From the NCBI GenBank assembly GCA_006937955.1, contig SSNP01000037.1:3643496-3707495 (forward strand): a DNA stretch of 64,000 bases, read 5' to 3'. The translations under genes and the position numbers were made by a program. The DNA comes from Pachypanchax playfairii (lineage: Eukaryota > Chordata > Actinopteri > Cyprinodontiformes > Aplocheilidae). Positions 27,366 to 39,445 of the stretch are shown piece by piece (the first letter of the stretch is position 1; every line of letters begins with the position of its first letter). A model generated the notes under the pieces. The model saw nothing but the letters and a program-made list of their open reading frames with translations. It did no database searches and was not told the DNA's origin.

Positions 27366-30300
27366 ATGAACTGTTTCTCCCCGTCCCGTGAGTAGATTTC
27401 TTCATGCTGAACATCCCTCAAGATTGTTTGGTAACTGAACTGTATAGAAACTTGACTGTATAGTAACTGAACTGTATAGAAACTTGACTGTATAGTAACT
27501 GAACTGTATAGAAACTTGACTGTATAGTAACTGAACTCTATAGAAACTTGACTGTATAGTAACTGAACTGTATAGAAACTTGACTGTATAGTAACTGAAC
27601 TGTATAGAAACTTGACTGTATAGTAACTTGACTGTATACTAACTGAACTGTATAGTAACTTGACTGTATAGTAACTGAACTGTATAGAAACTTGACTGTA
27701 TAGTAACTGAACTGTATAGAAACTTGACTGTATAGTAACTGAACTGTATAGAAACTTGACTGTATAGTAACTTGACTGTATACTAACTGAAGTGTATAGT
27801 AACTTGACTGTATAGTAACTGAACTGTATACGAACTGAACTGTATAGTAACTTGACTGTATACGAACTGAACTGTATAGTAACTTGACTGTATACTAACT
27901 GAACTGTATAGAAACTTGACTGTATAGTAACTGAACTGTATAGTAACTGAACTGTATAGTAACTTGACTGTATAGTAACTGAACTGTATAGAAACTTAAC
28001 TGTATAGTAACTTGACTGTATACTAACTGAACTGTATAGTAACTTGACTGTATACTAACTGAACTGTATAGTAACTTAACTGTATACGAACTGAACTGTA
28101 TAGTAACTTGACTGTATAGTAACTGAACTGTATAGAAACTTGACTGTATAGTAACTTGACTGTATACGAACTGAACTGTATAGTAACTTGACTGTATACT
28201 AACTGAACTGTATAGTAACTTGACTGTATACGAACTGAACTGTATAGTAACTTGACTGTATAGTAACTGAACTGTATAGTAACTTGACTGTATAGTAACT
28301 TGACTGTATACGAACTGAAGTGTATAGTAACTTGACTGTATAGTAACTGAACTGTATACGAACTGAACTGTATAGTAACTTGACTGTATACTAACTGAAC
28401 TGTATAGTAACTTGACTGTATACGAACTGAACTGTATAGTAACTTGACTGTATAGTAACTGAACTGTATAGTAACTTGACTGTATAGTAACTTGACTGTA
28501 TACGAACTGAAGTGTATAGTAACTTGACTGTATACGAACTGAACTGTATAGTAACTTGACTGTATACTAACTGAACTGTATAGTAACTTGACTGTATAGT
28601 AACTTGACTGTATACTAACTGAACTGTATAGAAACTTGACTGTATAGTAACTGAACTGTATAGTAACTTGACTGTATACGAACTGAAGTGTATAGTAACT
28701 TGACTGTATAGTAACTGAACTGTATAAAACTTGACTGTATAGTAACTGAACTGTATAGAAACTTGACTGTATAGTAACTGAACTGTATAGAAACTTGACT
28801 GTATAGTAACTTGACTGTATACTAACTGAACTGTATAGTAACTTGACTGTATACGAACTGAACTGTATAGTAACTTGACTGTATAGTAACTGAACTGTAT
28901 ACGAACTGAACTGTATAGTAACTTGACTGTATACTAACTGAACTGTATAGAAACTTGACTGTATAGTAACTGAACTGTATAGTAACTTGACTGTATAGTA
29001 ACTGAACTGTATAGTAACTTGACTGTATACGAACTGAACTGTATAGTAACTGAACTGTATAGTAACTGAACTGTATAATAACTTGACTGTATAGTAACTT
29101 GACTGTATAGTAACTGAACTGTATAGAAACTTGACTGTATAGTAACTGAACTGTATAGAAACTTGACTGTATAGTAACTGAACTGTATAGTAACTTGACT
29201 GTATAGTAACTTGACTGTATACTAACTGAACTGTATAGTAACTGAACTGTATAGTAACTTGACTGTATAGTAACTGAACTGTATAGTAACTTGACTGTAT
29301 ACTAACTGAACTGTATAGTAACTTGACTGTATACGAACTGAACTGTATAGTAAATTGACTGTATAGTAACTGGACTGTATACTAACTGAACTGTATAGTA
29401 ACTTGACTGTATAGTAACTGAACTGTATAGAAACTTGACTGTATAGTAACTGAACTGTATAGAAACTTGACTGTATAGTAACTTGACTGTATACTAACTG
29501 AACTGTATAGTAACTTGACTGTATAGTAACTGAACTGTATACGAACTGAACTGTATAGTAACTTGACTGTATACTAACTGAACTGTATAGTAAATTGACT
29601 GTATAGTAACTGGACTGTATACTAACTGAACTGTATAGAAACTTGACTGTATAGTAACTGAACTGTATAGAAACTTGACTGTATAGTAACTTGACTGTAT
29701 AGTAACTGAACTGTATAGTAACTTGACTGTATAGTAACTGAACTGTATAGAAACTTGACTGTATAGTAACTGAACTGTATAGAAACTTGACTGTATAGTA
29801 ACTGAACTGTATAGAAACTTGACTGTATAGTAACTTGACTGTATACTAACTGAACTGTATAGTAACTTGACTGTATAGTAACTGAACTGTATAGTAACTT
29901 GACTGTATACTAACTGAACTGTATAGAAACTTGACTGTATAGTAACTGAACTGTATAGAAACTTGACTGTATAGTAACTTGACTGTATACTAACTGAACT
30001 GTATAGTAACTGAACTGTATAGTAACTTGACTGTATAGTAACTGAACTGTATAGAAACTTGACTGTATAGTAACTTGACTGTATACTAACTGAACTGTAT
30101 AGTAACTTGACTGTATAGTAACTGAACTGTATAGTAACTTGACTGTATACTAACTGTACTGTATAGAAACTTGACTGTATAGTAACTGAACTGTATAGAA
30201 ACTTGACTGTATAGTAACTTGACTGTATACTAACTGAACTGTATAGTAACTGAACTGTATAGTAACTTGACTGTATAGTAACTGAACTGTATAGTAACTT

Positions 30301-32219
30301 GACTGTATACTAACTGAACTGTATAGTAACTTGACTGTATACGAACTGAACTGTATAGTAAATTGACTGTATAGTAACTGGACTGTATACTAACTGAACT
30401 GTATAGAAACTTGACTGTATAGTAACTGAACTGTATAGTAACTTGACTGTATAGTAACTTGACTGTATACAAACTGAACTGTATAGTAACTTGACTGTAT
30501 AGTAACTGAACTGTATACGAACTGAACTGTATAGTAAGTTGACTGTATACGAACTGAACTGTATAGTAACTTGACTGTATACTAACTGAACTGTATAGTA
30601 ACTTGACTGTATAGTAACTGAACTGTATAGTAACTTGACTGTATACTAACTGAACTGTATAGTAACTTGACTGTATAGTAACTGAACTGTATAGTAACTT
30701 GACTGTATAGTAACTGAACTGTATAGTAACTTGACTGTATAGTAACTTGACTGTATACGAACTGAACTGTATAGTAACTTGACTGTATAGTAACTGAACT
30801 GTATACGAACTGAACTGTATAGTAACTTGACTGTATACTAACTGAACTGTATAGTAACTTGACTGTATACGAACTGAACTGTATAGTAACTTGACTGTAT
30901 AGTAACTGAACTGTATACGAACTGAACTGTATAGTAACTGAACTGTACAGTAACTTGACTGTATAGTAACTTGACTGTATACGAACTGAACTGTATAGTA
31001 ACTGAACTGTACAGTAACTTGACTGTATAGTAACTTGACTGTATACGAACTGAAGTGTATAGTAACTTGACTGTATAGTAACTGAACTGTATACCAACTG
31101 AACTGTTTAGTAACTGAACTGTATAGTAACTTGACTGTATACGAACTGAAGTGTATAGTAACTTGACTGTATAGTAACTGAACTGTATACCAACTGAACT
31201 GTATAGTAACTGAACTGTACAGTAACTTGACTGTATAGTAACTTGACTGTATACGAACTGAAGTGTATAGTAACTTGACTGTATAGTAACTGAACTGTAT
31301 GGTAACTTGACTGTATAGTAACTGAACTGTATACGAACTGAACTGTATAGTAACTTGACTGTATACTAACTGAACTGTATAATAACTTGACTGTATAGTA
31401 ACTGAACTGTATACGAACTGAACTGTATAGTAACTGAACTGTATAGTAACTTGACTGTATAGTAACTTGACTGTATACGAACTGAACTGTATAGTAACTT
31501 GACTGTATAGTAACCCAACTGTATACGAACTGAACTGTATAGTAACTGAACTGAATTTAATTGTTTTTATTGAACTCTGATTTAAAAACTCTGTTCTTTA
31601 ACCTGCATTTCAGTTCTGTCCTTCGGTTTTTAATGATAGTGAATTCTGTTTTATTTTTCCAGATCTAAAGCTGAAACTTGTGGTTCTTGGAAATTCTCAA
31701 CAGGCAATTACTTCGGTCACTAAAGTCCTTGTTAATAATCCTGACAATGAGACCTCTAGACGTGATTGTCAGGAACATAATGTAACATTGGGAGAACGTA
31801 ACGTTGTTGTTGTTGAAACTCCAGATCTGCAAAACCCACACGGTGATGATGATGCTATACTAGAAAAAATCAAGAATAACATCAAAGAACAAAAAGATTT
31901 CAAGAACGTGTTCCTGCTGGTGATTAAACGCTTCGGAGGAGAGGAGAAACAAATGGTGAAGAATATAAAAGACACTTTTGGTCAGAAAATAACTAAATAC
32001 ATGATTCTTGTGATCAACCCAAAGAACTGTCCTGAACATGAGAGAAAGAAGACAGTAGAAGATTTCATTAAAGCATATCCATCTCTCAAGGAGCTCGATG
32101 AGGAGTGCAGCAACAGGCATGTTCTATTTTACATAGATAAAAATAACCTGTCTGTCGACACGCTGATGGAGCATGTTGGCAGCATCGAAAACAAACACAA
32201 AAAATGTTACAAAGAATAA
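27366..32219 (+). CDS. AIG1/GIMAP-like protein with degenerate P-loop, two exons, 192 aa
   Basis: Exon 2 (31,663-32,219) is clear: acceptor TTTTTCCAG, then LKLKLVVLGNSQQAITSV, a G3-like VVVVETPDLQNP, VFLLVIKRFGGEEKQMV and the C-terminal AIG1 pattern ECSNRHVLFYIDKN. GIMAP/AIG1 proteins are septin-related GTPases of vertebrate immune cells. The normal P-loop (GxxGxGKS) is replaced by GNSQQAIT, so nucleotide binding is doubtful. It is also short compared with the usual 250-300 aa. Exon 1 is my proposal: ATG at 27,366 encoding MNCFSPS, donor CCC|GTGAGT at 27,387, phase 1, which fits the acceptor exactly (22+557 = 193 codons). The 4.3 kb intron is nearly all 16-bp satellite. It could be a pseudogene, but exon 2 has no stop or frameshift. 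Confidence 0.65.
27429..31552 (+). repeat. 4.1 kb array of 16-bp units (ACTGTATAGTAACTTG type)
   Basis: Roughly 255 units alternating GAACTGTATAGTAACT and TTGACTGTATAGTAAC, with variants TATAGAAAC, TATACGAAC and TATACTAAC. Longer composite repeats recur within the array. It fills the proposed intron of the GIMAP-like gene almost from donor to 110 bp before the acceptor. Minus-strand stop-free stretches (80 and 171 codons) are incidental. Confidence 0.97.
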
Positions 32220-32278
32220 CTGCTTGGAGCTGCTGTTGGAGATGTAACAATAGATACATTTGTAGGTTAAATTACTGC

Positions 32279-34628
32279 TAACAACATTGGAGTCATAGTC
32301 GAAGCGATAGTCGGAGCGATAGTCGGAGCCATAGTCGGAGCCATAGTCGGAGCGATAGTCGGAGCCATAGTCGGAGCCATAGTCGGAGCCATAGTCGGAG
32401 CCATAGTCGGAGCGATAGTCGGAGCCATAGTCGGAGCCATAGTTGGAGCCATAGTTGGAGCCATAGTTGGAGCCATAGTTGGAGCCATAGTTGGAGCCAT
32501 AGTCGGAGCCATAGTCGGAGCCATAGTCGGAGCGATAGTCGGAGCCATAGTTGGAGCCATAGTCGGAGCCATAGTCGGAGCCATAGTCGGAGCCATAGTC
32601 GGAGCCATAGTCGGAGCCATAGTTGGAGCCATAGTTGGAGCCATAGTCGGAGCGATAGTCGGAGCGATAGTTGGAGCCATAGTCGGAGCCATAGTCGGAG
32701 CCATAGGCGGAGCGATAGTCGGAGCCATAGTCGGAGCGATAGTCGGAGCCATAGTCGGAGCCATAGTCGGAGCCATAGTCGGAGCCATAGTCGGAGCCAT
32801 AGTCGGAGCCATAGTCGGAGCCATAGTCGGAGTCATAGTCGGAGCCATAGTCGGAGCCATAGTCGGAGCCATAGTCGGAGCCATAGTCGGAGCCATAGTT
32901 GGAGCCATAGTTGGAGCCATAGTCGGAGCGATAGTCGGAGCGATAGTTGGAGCCATAGTCGGAGCCATAGTTGGAGTCATAGTCGGAGCGATAGTCGGAG
33001 CCATAGTCGGAGCCATAGTCGAAGCGATAGTCGGAGCCATAGTCGGAGCCATAGTCGGAGCCATAGTCGGAGCCATAGTCGGAGCCATAGTTGGAGCCAT
33101 AGTTGGAGTCATAGTCGGAGCGATAGTCGGAGCCATAGTCGGAGCGATAGTCGAAGCGATAGTCGGAGCGATAGTCGGAGCCATAGTCGGAGCCATCGTC
33201 GGAGCCATAGTCGGAGCGATAGTCGAAGCGATAGTCGGAGCCATAGTCGGAGCGATAGTCGGAGCGATAGTTGGAGCCATAGTCGGAGCCATAGTTGGAG
33301 CCATAGTTGGAGCCATAGTCGGAGCGATAGTCGGAGCGATAGTCGGAGCGATAGTTGGAGCCATAGTCGGAGCCATAGTCGGAGCTATAGTCGGAGCCAT
33401 AGTCGGAGCCATAGTCGGAGCGATAGTCGGAGCCATAGTCGGAGCCATAGTCGGAGCCATAGTCGGAGCCATAGTCGGAGCCATAGTTGGAGCGATAGTC
33501 GGAGCCATAGTCGGAGCCATAGTCGGAGCGATAGTTGGAGCGATAGTTGGAGCCATAGTCGGAGCCATAGTCGGAGCCATAGTCGGAGCCATAGTCGGAG
33601 CCATAGTCGGAGCCATAGTTGGAGCGATAGTCGGAGCCATAGTCGAAGCGATAGTCGGAGCCATAGTCGGAGCCATAGTCGGAGCGATAGTCGGAGCCAT
33701 AGGCGGAGCGATAGTCGGAGTCATAGTCGAAGCGATAGTCGGAGCCATAGTCGGAGCCATAGTCGGAGCCATAGTCGGAGCCATAGTCGGAGCCATAGTT
33801 GGAGCCATAGTCGGAGCCATAGTTGGAGCCATAGTTGGAGCCATAGTCGGAGCCATAGTTGGAGCCATAGTCGGAGCCATAGTTGGAGCCATAGTCGGAG
33901 CCATAGTCGGAGCGATAGTTGGAGCCATAGTCGGAGCCATAGTCGGAGCCATAGTTGGAGCCATAGTTGGAGCCATAGTCGGAGCCATAGTCGGAGCCAT
34001 AGTCGGAGCCATAGTCGGAGCCATAGTCGGAGCCATAGTTGGAGCCATAGTCGGAGCCATAGTCGGAGCCATAGTCGGAGCCATAGTCGGAGCCATAGTC
34101 GGAGCGATAGTCGGAGCCATAGTCGGAGCCATAGTCGGAGCCATAGTCGGAGCCATAGTCGGAGCCATAGTTGGAGCCATAGTTGGAGTCATAGTCGGAG
34201 CGATAGTCGGAGCCATAGTCGGAGCCATAGTCGAAGCGATAGTCGGAGCCATAGTCGGAGCCATAGTCGGAGCCATAGTCGGAGCCATAGTCGGAGCCAT
34301 AGTCGGAGCCATAGGCGGAGCGATAGTCGGAGCCATAGTCGAAGCGATAGTCGGAGCCATAGTCGGAGCCATAGTCGGAGCCATAGTTGGAGTCATAGTC
34401 GGAGCGATAGTCGGAGCCATAGTCGGAGCCATAGTTGGAGCCATAGTCGGAGCGATAGTCGGAGCGATAGTCGGAGCGATAGTTGGAGCCATAGTCGGAG
34501 CCATAGTTGGAGCCATAGTCGGAGCCATAGTCGGAGCGATAGTCGGAGCCATAGTCGGAGCCATAGTCGGAGCCATAGTCGGAGCCATAGTCGGAGCCAT
34601 AGTCGGAGCCATAGTTGGAGTCATAGTG
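32279..34628. repeat. 2.35 kb array of 12-bp units (GGAGCCATAGTC type)
   Basis: About 195 units of 12 bp, only 60 bp after the GIMAP-like stop codon. Variable positions are few (GCC/GCG, GTC/GTT, GGAG/GAAG), so two minus-strand frames stay open for 785 and 862 codons, as DYGS and MAPT tetrapeptide repeats. No promoter, splice sites or non-repeat domain support translation. The array may be transcribed as 3' UTR of the plus-strand gene: AATAAA occurs at 34,646 and 35,025. Confidence 0.95.
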
Positions 34629-34645
34629 GCGTTTGCAAGTCAAAA

Positions 34646-35030
34646 AATAAAAGAAACATATAATTGTTTTCATGCTAATCAGTAAAACAAGCCAGTGAAG
34701 CAGATTCAACACATTCAGGTATCGATGTGTAGATCAGTTCTACAGATTTAAACCTTTTACTCATGATGTTTTATACATGTTGTAAATGTTCCTCACACTC
34801 GCTGTTCTGATCTCTGGGTTTGTTTGGTTTACAGGCAGCAGGTTTTATTTAGCTTTATACATTTATTACTAAAGTTTTGTATTTAACCAGATCGATAATG
34901 TTTTGACTCATAAAGTAAAAAGTTGTTTATTTTGGAACAACGAGTGATTAAATCAGATGTAGATGGATTTTTTGTTTTAAGAACAGTTGATTGTTTTTGT
35001 TTGTTTAATTTTGTGTATTTTCCAAATAAA
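34646..35030 (+). terminator. Candidate poly(A) signals for the GIMAP-like gene
   Basis: AATAAA at 34,646-34,651, just past the 12-bp array, and again at 35,025-35,030 followed by a T-rich tract. If either is used, the array is part of the 3' UTR. Confidence 0.35.
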
Positions 35031-36564
35031 ACTTTTTGATTACATATATCTATTATTTGTTTGTATTATGTCACTTTCTTTCACTGATAATTTGTTTGAT
35101 TAAAACCTGGGGGGGGGGGGTACACTAGTCATGTTCTTCTGATCATCTCCCCATTTGTTAATTTTCTAAAGACATAATGATGATGGCAACTCCTTCCATC
35201 CTGTATTTTTTGGTAAGATGAAATGTGATTGGATCACATGAGGGTCTCGCTGGACTGATTCCATCCTGTCTGAATCAGTAAGGTGATGTGGTCCATCAGC
35301 AGGTTTGGAGCCGAGCGGCTGTGACAGACTCACATACATCAGCTGAAGTTGATGATTTTTCTTCATGTTGTTAAACTGTAACACTGAGTCTGCTGGTCCT
35401 TCTGTAAGATAATAAAACACACAAATACTTATTATAAAGACACATAGTTACATAAAGTTCAAACAATAAGTTTTTTTTTTCTTGCTCGATCTCAGTGAGG
35501 CACACGCTTTCTGGTCTGCTCCCAACCCCACCCCTTTTTTTTGGGAGGTTTAACTCCTGCAACACTTTCATGAGCAATGTGTGCAAATAAGATTTATATT
35601 CTTGTTATTCAGACATCCCTCATTGATGTTCTCTCTCTGAATTATACTGATACTCTTTATGTGAATTATATACATCAATCATTTAATAATATAGTTGAAT
35701 TGTACTTTCTGCTTCTTTATCATACATTATTGTATGTGTGGATGTTTTGCAAACGAAAATACCTACCATACATTAGAATATTCTGTTACTGTTAAACCCA
35801 TTAAAATACACTGGACCATGCCTCCTGTATCAAACCTACATGTATGAAGTTAACAGGAAAAAAATGTCTGAAAATCAGTTTAGTATTCAGTGAGTTATGA
35901 TTCATTCATCACTCTCCTGCTCTTGTTCATGTTCATGTACAGAATGAGTGATGTTGAAGAATAAAATGAAAAGCAGTTTAGATGGTTAATATTCATTAGA
36001 TTTATGACTCAACTCAGTTATAATGTAAAATTAAAAAAAAACATTTCTGTTAATGAATCTGAATTATGGCACATATGTGCTTCCATAAACCAGAACTCTG
36101 TTGTTTCCAGTCCAGGCTGCAGTGAAACACTGCCCTCTGCTGTTCACTGGAGGAAACACACGTCTGACTGTATGTTTCTGTAGCCGGGTTCTGCTGCAGA
36201 GACTCTGACCAGCTCAGAAACACTGAGTCTGGAATCATGTTCTGCTCCAACAGGCCTGAAGCTTAAACAGACTCCTGTAGAACAGCAGGTTGAGGGACCA
36301 CAACCTTCAGAAAACACTTTATATATTCTGATTTGGGTCAAACTTCATTATCTAACAGCTCGTCCAACTGTAAAGACTCAAACATCAGAGTCTCATTCTT
36401 CACAGCAGAAATCAGTTTCACAAGCTTCACAGAAAATCTTCAGATTAATGAAGCTGCTCTCATGGTGTTTTGGGATTGTTACCTTAAATGATCTGCTGGC
36501 AGCAGCTTGTTTTGATGTGAAACAGATGAACCCTGAAGGTTTCAGCTCCACATCCTGCAGCAGG
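35031..36564. other. Intergenic, no supported gene
   Basis: Mostly AT-rich. A minus-strand frame at 35,408-35,166 follows an acceptor-like CTTACAG and runs about 80 codons, but it matches nothing I know. Poly-G at 35,107-35,120. The 3' UTR of mettl23 should extend leftwards from 36,565 into this stretch. Confidence 0.45.
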
Positions 36565-38810
36565 TTAACCATCATCGTCCTTCTGAGTGATGATCATCAT
36601 CTGGATGCTGTGGCTGCCCGGCAGACTCGATCCACCAAGTTCAGATTTATCTGCATCAAACTGGGCCAGAGGGACTTCCACACAGTTCAGCTTCCACCTG
36701 TGGAGCAACACCTCGATGGACCAGTCAGCACTAGAACCAGAGAAGGTCAAAGAAAGGTCAACAGCTCATGTTACTCTGCTTTAAAAACAACCCTGGAAAA
36801 AACACAGACTGAGAAAAGACTTTCCACATGAAAAGCTGTAAAATCAAACACTGAAGCATTGATGTGTTCTCTACTTCAAAACCATGTAGAAATAAACCAT
36901 CAGATCTGGAGGATAAACAGCAGCGGTACCTTCTCACTTGGTATGTTGTCCAGAACTGGGCTTTTGGGTTTTTCCTCAGCAGACAAACAAACGTCACAAG
37001 AACGTCTTCAAAGTCTGTAACAATGAACAGCTGATCAACAGCTGATCAGTCTGAAGTATCTGATGATGCATGTGATTCTACAGTTTGTATAAAGTTTATT
37101 GGCACATTAGCAGATATAAAATATTGATAATAAAATATCAACTGTTAGAGAAAACATGTTTTAGAAAGAACATCTGAAGCTTCTCGAGCTCTGCTGTTGG
37201 TGGAGACCTGCTCTCTGGGAATCTCCTCACTCAGGGTCCGGCTGCTGAATCAAAGCACTAAAGATCCAGTTCAAACCGGTTCTGAGTTCTCTGTTACACG
37301 TCCACATGACTCTGGCTCATCCCTTGAGTTTTAGAGGTCAGAGCTCAGTGTCTTAACAGATGTTTATTAATAAACTCCAGTTCATAACAAAATTCATTTC
37401 AACGTAACAACAAGAACTGAGACTGAAAGAAGAATCAGCGAGAGTCCAGAGAGAAACTTTGAAAGACTTTTAGAGGGTCTAAAGGACAACACGGCGTCCT
37501 GACTGTGACACAAACTCACCTTCAGGATCGTAGAAGACGTCTGATCCGAGGACGATGTCCAGCTGTGGAAGTAGCACCAGGTCCGGGGACACTTCCCCCC
37601 AGGTGAGGCCCATCACAGTCACATCCTGCAGGCCGTTGATCTCACAGCTGCGCCTGCAGTTCTCCAGACACACGGGTTTGTCTGAGCTGTCGGACAGGAT
37701 CACCTGTGCACCACACCTGGCTGCCACCACACCTGGCAGACTCACACCTGCACCGAGCTGAGGACAGACACAATTCATAAACACTTTGGACTCTTTTTAT
37801 TTCAGAAGAACATGTGACTCCCTTTACTGTAACCAGGCATGGCGCTGAGTGTTACCATGGAAACAACTTGACTGTGTAAATGGTAGATGGTCTGCACTTT
37901 TACAGCATTTTTAATATCAAGTGACTGACAGAGTGCTTCACACCCCAAATTCACCCGCTCACAGGTCTGAACGACATGCTGCCCCGGGGAGGGACGACCA
38001 CCTCTACCTCCTGAGATACTGCCGCCATGATAACACGAGGAATCAGAGAAAGTTTAAATCCTGATCTCAGATCAGACTCAAGTTCCTCATGAGGTTTCTG
38101 GGACTTCAACATGTTCAGGTGCACCAGTAACACTCCTCACCTCCAGGACTGCCCTGCCTCTCAGTTCGTCCCTGTGGGTCCACAGATACTGAGCCAGAAC
38201 CACCGCGCAGGGCCACACGTACATCCCATACTGTGGGTCCAGAACCTGAACCAGACGATCAGGTCAGTCTGTTTCATCAAGACTTAATAAAAGCAGAACC
38301 AGAGATGTGTGTAGCGTGTAAACACACAACATCAGAACATTATTCTAAATTTTCTTTTACATGAAAATGCTTTTTTAGAATAAGTCAAATGTAAAAACTA
38401 CTCAGTTTATTACACTTGTGATTTCTGTTAAATGTAAAAATGTGTTAAAATAAGAGATGTAAGAAACATTAATGTTTAAACAGTTATAAGCAAGGGATAA
38501 ATTTAAACACAGATATATTTAAGTAGCTGATTTGTCTCTAATGTTTGTTTTAACTGCGCAGTTTAGAGTTTAACCATCAAGAAACCAGTTAAACACAAAT
38601 AACAATTACATTTAGATATTTAAGGACGTGCAATTTTATTCTGCCATTACAGATGTTGGGGTAACAACAGGAAGTTAAACATGACAGTTATAAATATTCT
38701 TGTATTGTGAAACAGACCTCAGGTATGGAAACATGAAGTTTCTCTTGCGTATTTCGGTCTTGAAACGTGAACTTTCTGTGAGTGGTGCTGGTGGCCTCCT
38801 TCTGCTCCAT
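36565..38810 (-). CDS. mettl23: METTL23 methyltransferase-like protein, complete, 228 aa
   Basis: Five minus-strand exons: 38,810-38,718, 38,245-38,141, 37,757-37,520, 37,014-36,930 and 36,730-36,565. They total 687 bp in one frame and end ...MIITQKDDDG. METTL23 is a class I SAM-dependent methyltransferase of the METTL21-like group, reported to methylate protein substrates including histone H3 arginine, and linked to human intellectual disability. Visible marks are VLDPQYGMYVWPCAVVLAQY (exon 2), the SAM motif LGAGVSLPG at residues 67-75, the acidic VILSDSSD at 85-92, LDIVLGSDVFYDPE, and FWTTYQVRSADWS. The start encodes MEQKEATSTTHRKFTF. Intron 1 has a weak donor (GAG|GTCTGT); the other donors and acceptors are normal. 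The gene is head to head with jmjd6, as in mammals. Confidence 0.93.
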
Positions 38811-39445
38811 TATACAAACAACTTCACACAGTTACATCACCTGCTGTCAGTGCTACTCTTCGGCTTTACAGAAACCGACAGAACGTTAGATATTTAACTG
38901 ATATTCGTCTTATAACAACTATATTTTTTGTTTCTACTTCCTCCGTCACGAAAATAATATTTTAAACATAGAAGACATAAACGTTCGTGTTTTGTAAGAC
39001 GCCGCCATATTGGATTCATTTGCGTGTGCGCGTGTGTTGGACAGTATCTACACCAATGATCTACACATTCTGCGTCTCTAAAAGTGAAACTTGGGTTGTA
39101 GCACCCGGAACGCACCCAATGAGATCAACTGGCGCGAAGACCATGTTGTTATGTTGTCCAATCAGCATTTTGCTTTTTGTTGCCGCTATAGCCAATCAGT
39201 CTCCATTATCTGCTTTTGGGGCGGGTGTTATTGCGGCTCTGTAAACTTTACGAGCTGTTAATATTTGTAGATAATATTTTAGACAATATTTGTAGATAAT
39301 ATCTGTAGGTCATATTTAAGAAGGTGTTTCCCAGTTGCGGTTTATTCGTATAATAAAAGTGAGAGAACAGGAAGCAGGGGTAAGGTATCTGAATGTAGCC
39401 CCGGTTAGCTCGATAGCTCAAATCATCGAACACCCAGGAGAAAGA
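38811..39445. promoter_or_regulatory. Bidirectional promoter mettl23 / jmjd6
   Basis: 635 bp separate the two start codons. It contains CCAAT at 39,116, 39,158 and 39,192, a GGGGCGGG GC box at about 39,217-39,224, and a YY1-type word GCCGCCATATTGG at 39,001-39,013 (an ATGGCGGC core on the minus strand). There is no TATA box. This fits a CpG/CCAAT-type shared promoter of two housekeeping genes. Start sites are inferred, not seen. Confidence 0.7.

Noticed and set aside
27429..31552. CRISPR-like regular repeat spacing
   Set aside because: Units are contiguous without unique spacers and the genome is vertebrate; it is a simple satellite.
32124..34712. 862- and 785-codon DYGS/MAPT repeat frames on the minus strand
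   Set aside because: 12-bp tandem repeat; the open frame follows from unit length and composition. Kept only as a low-probability finding.
35166..35408. Minus-strand ~80-codon frame after an acceptor-like CTTACAG
   Set aside because: No recognisable homology and no partner exon; could be a chance frame.
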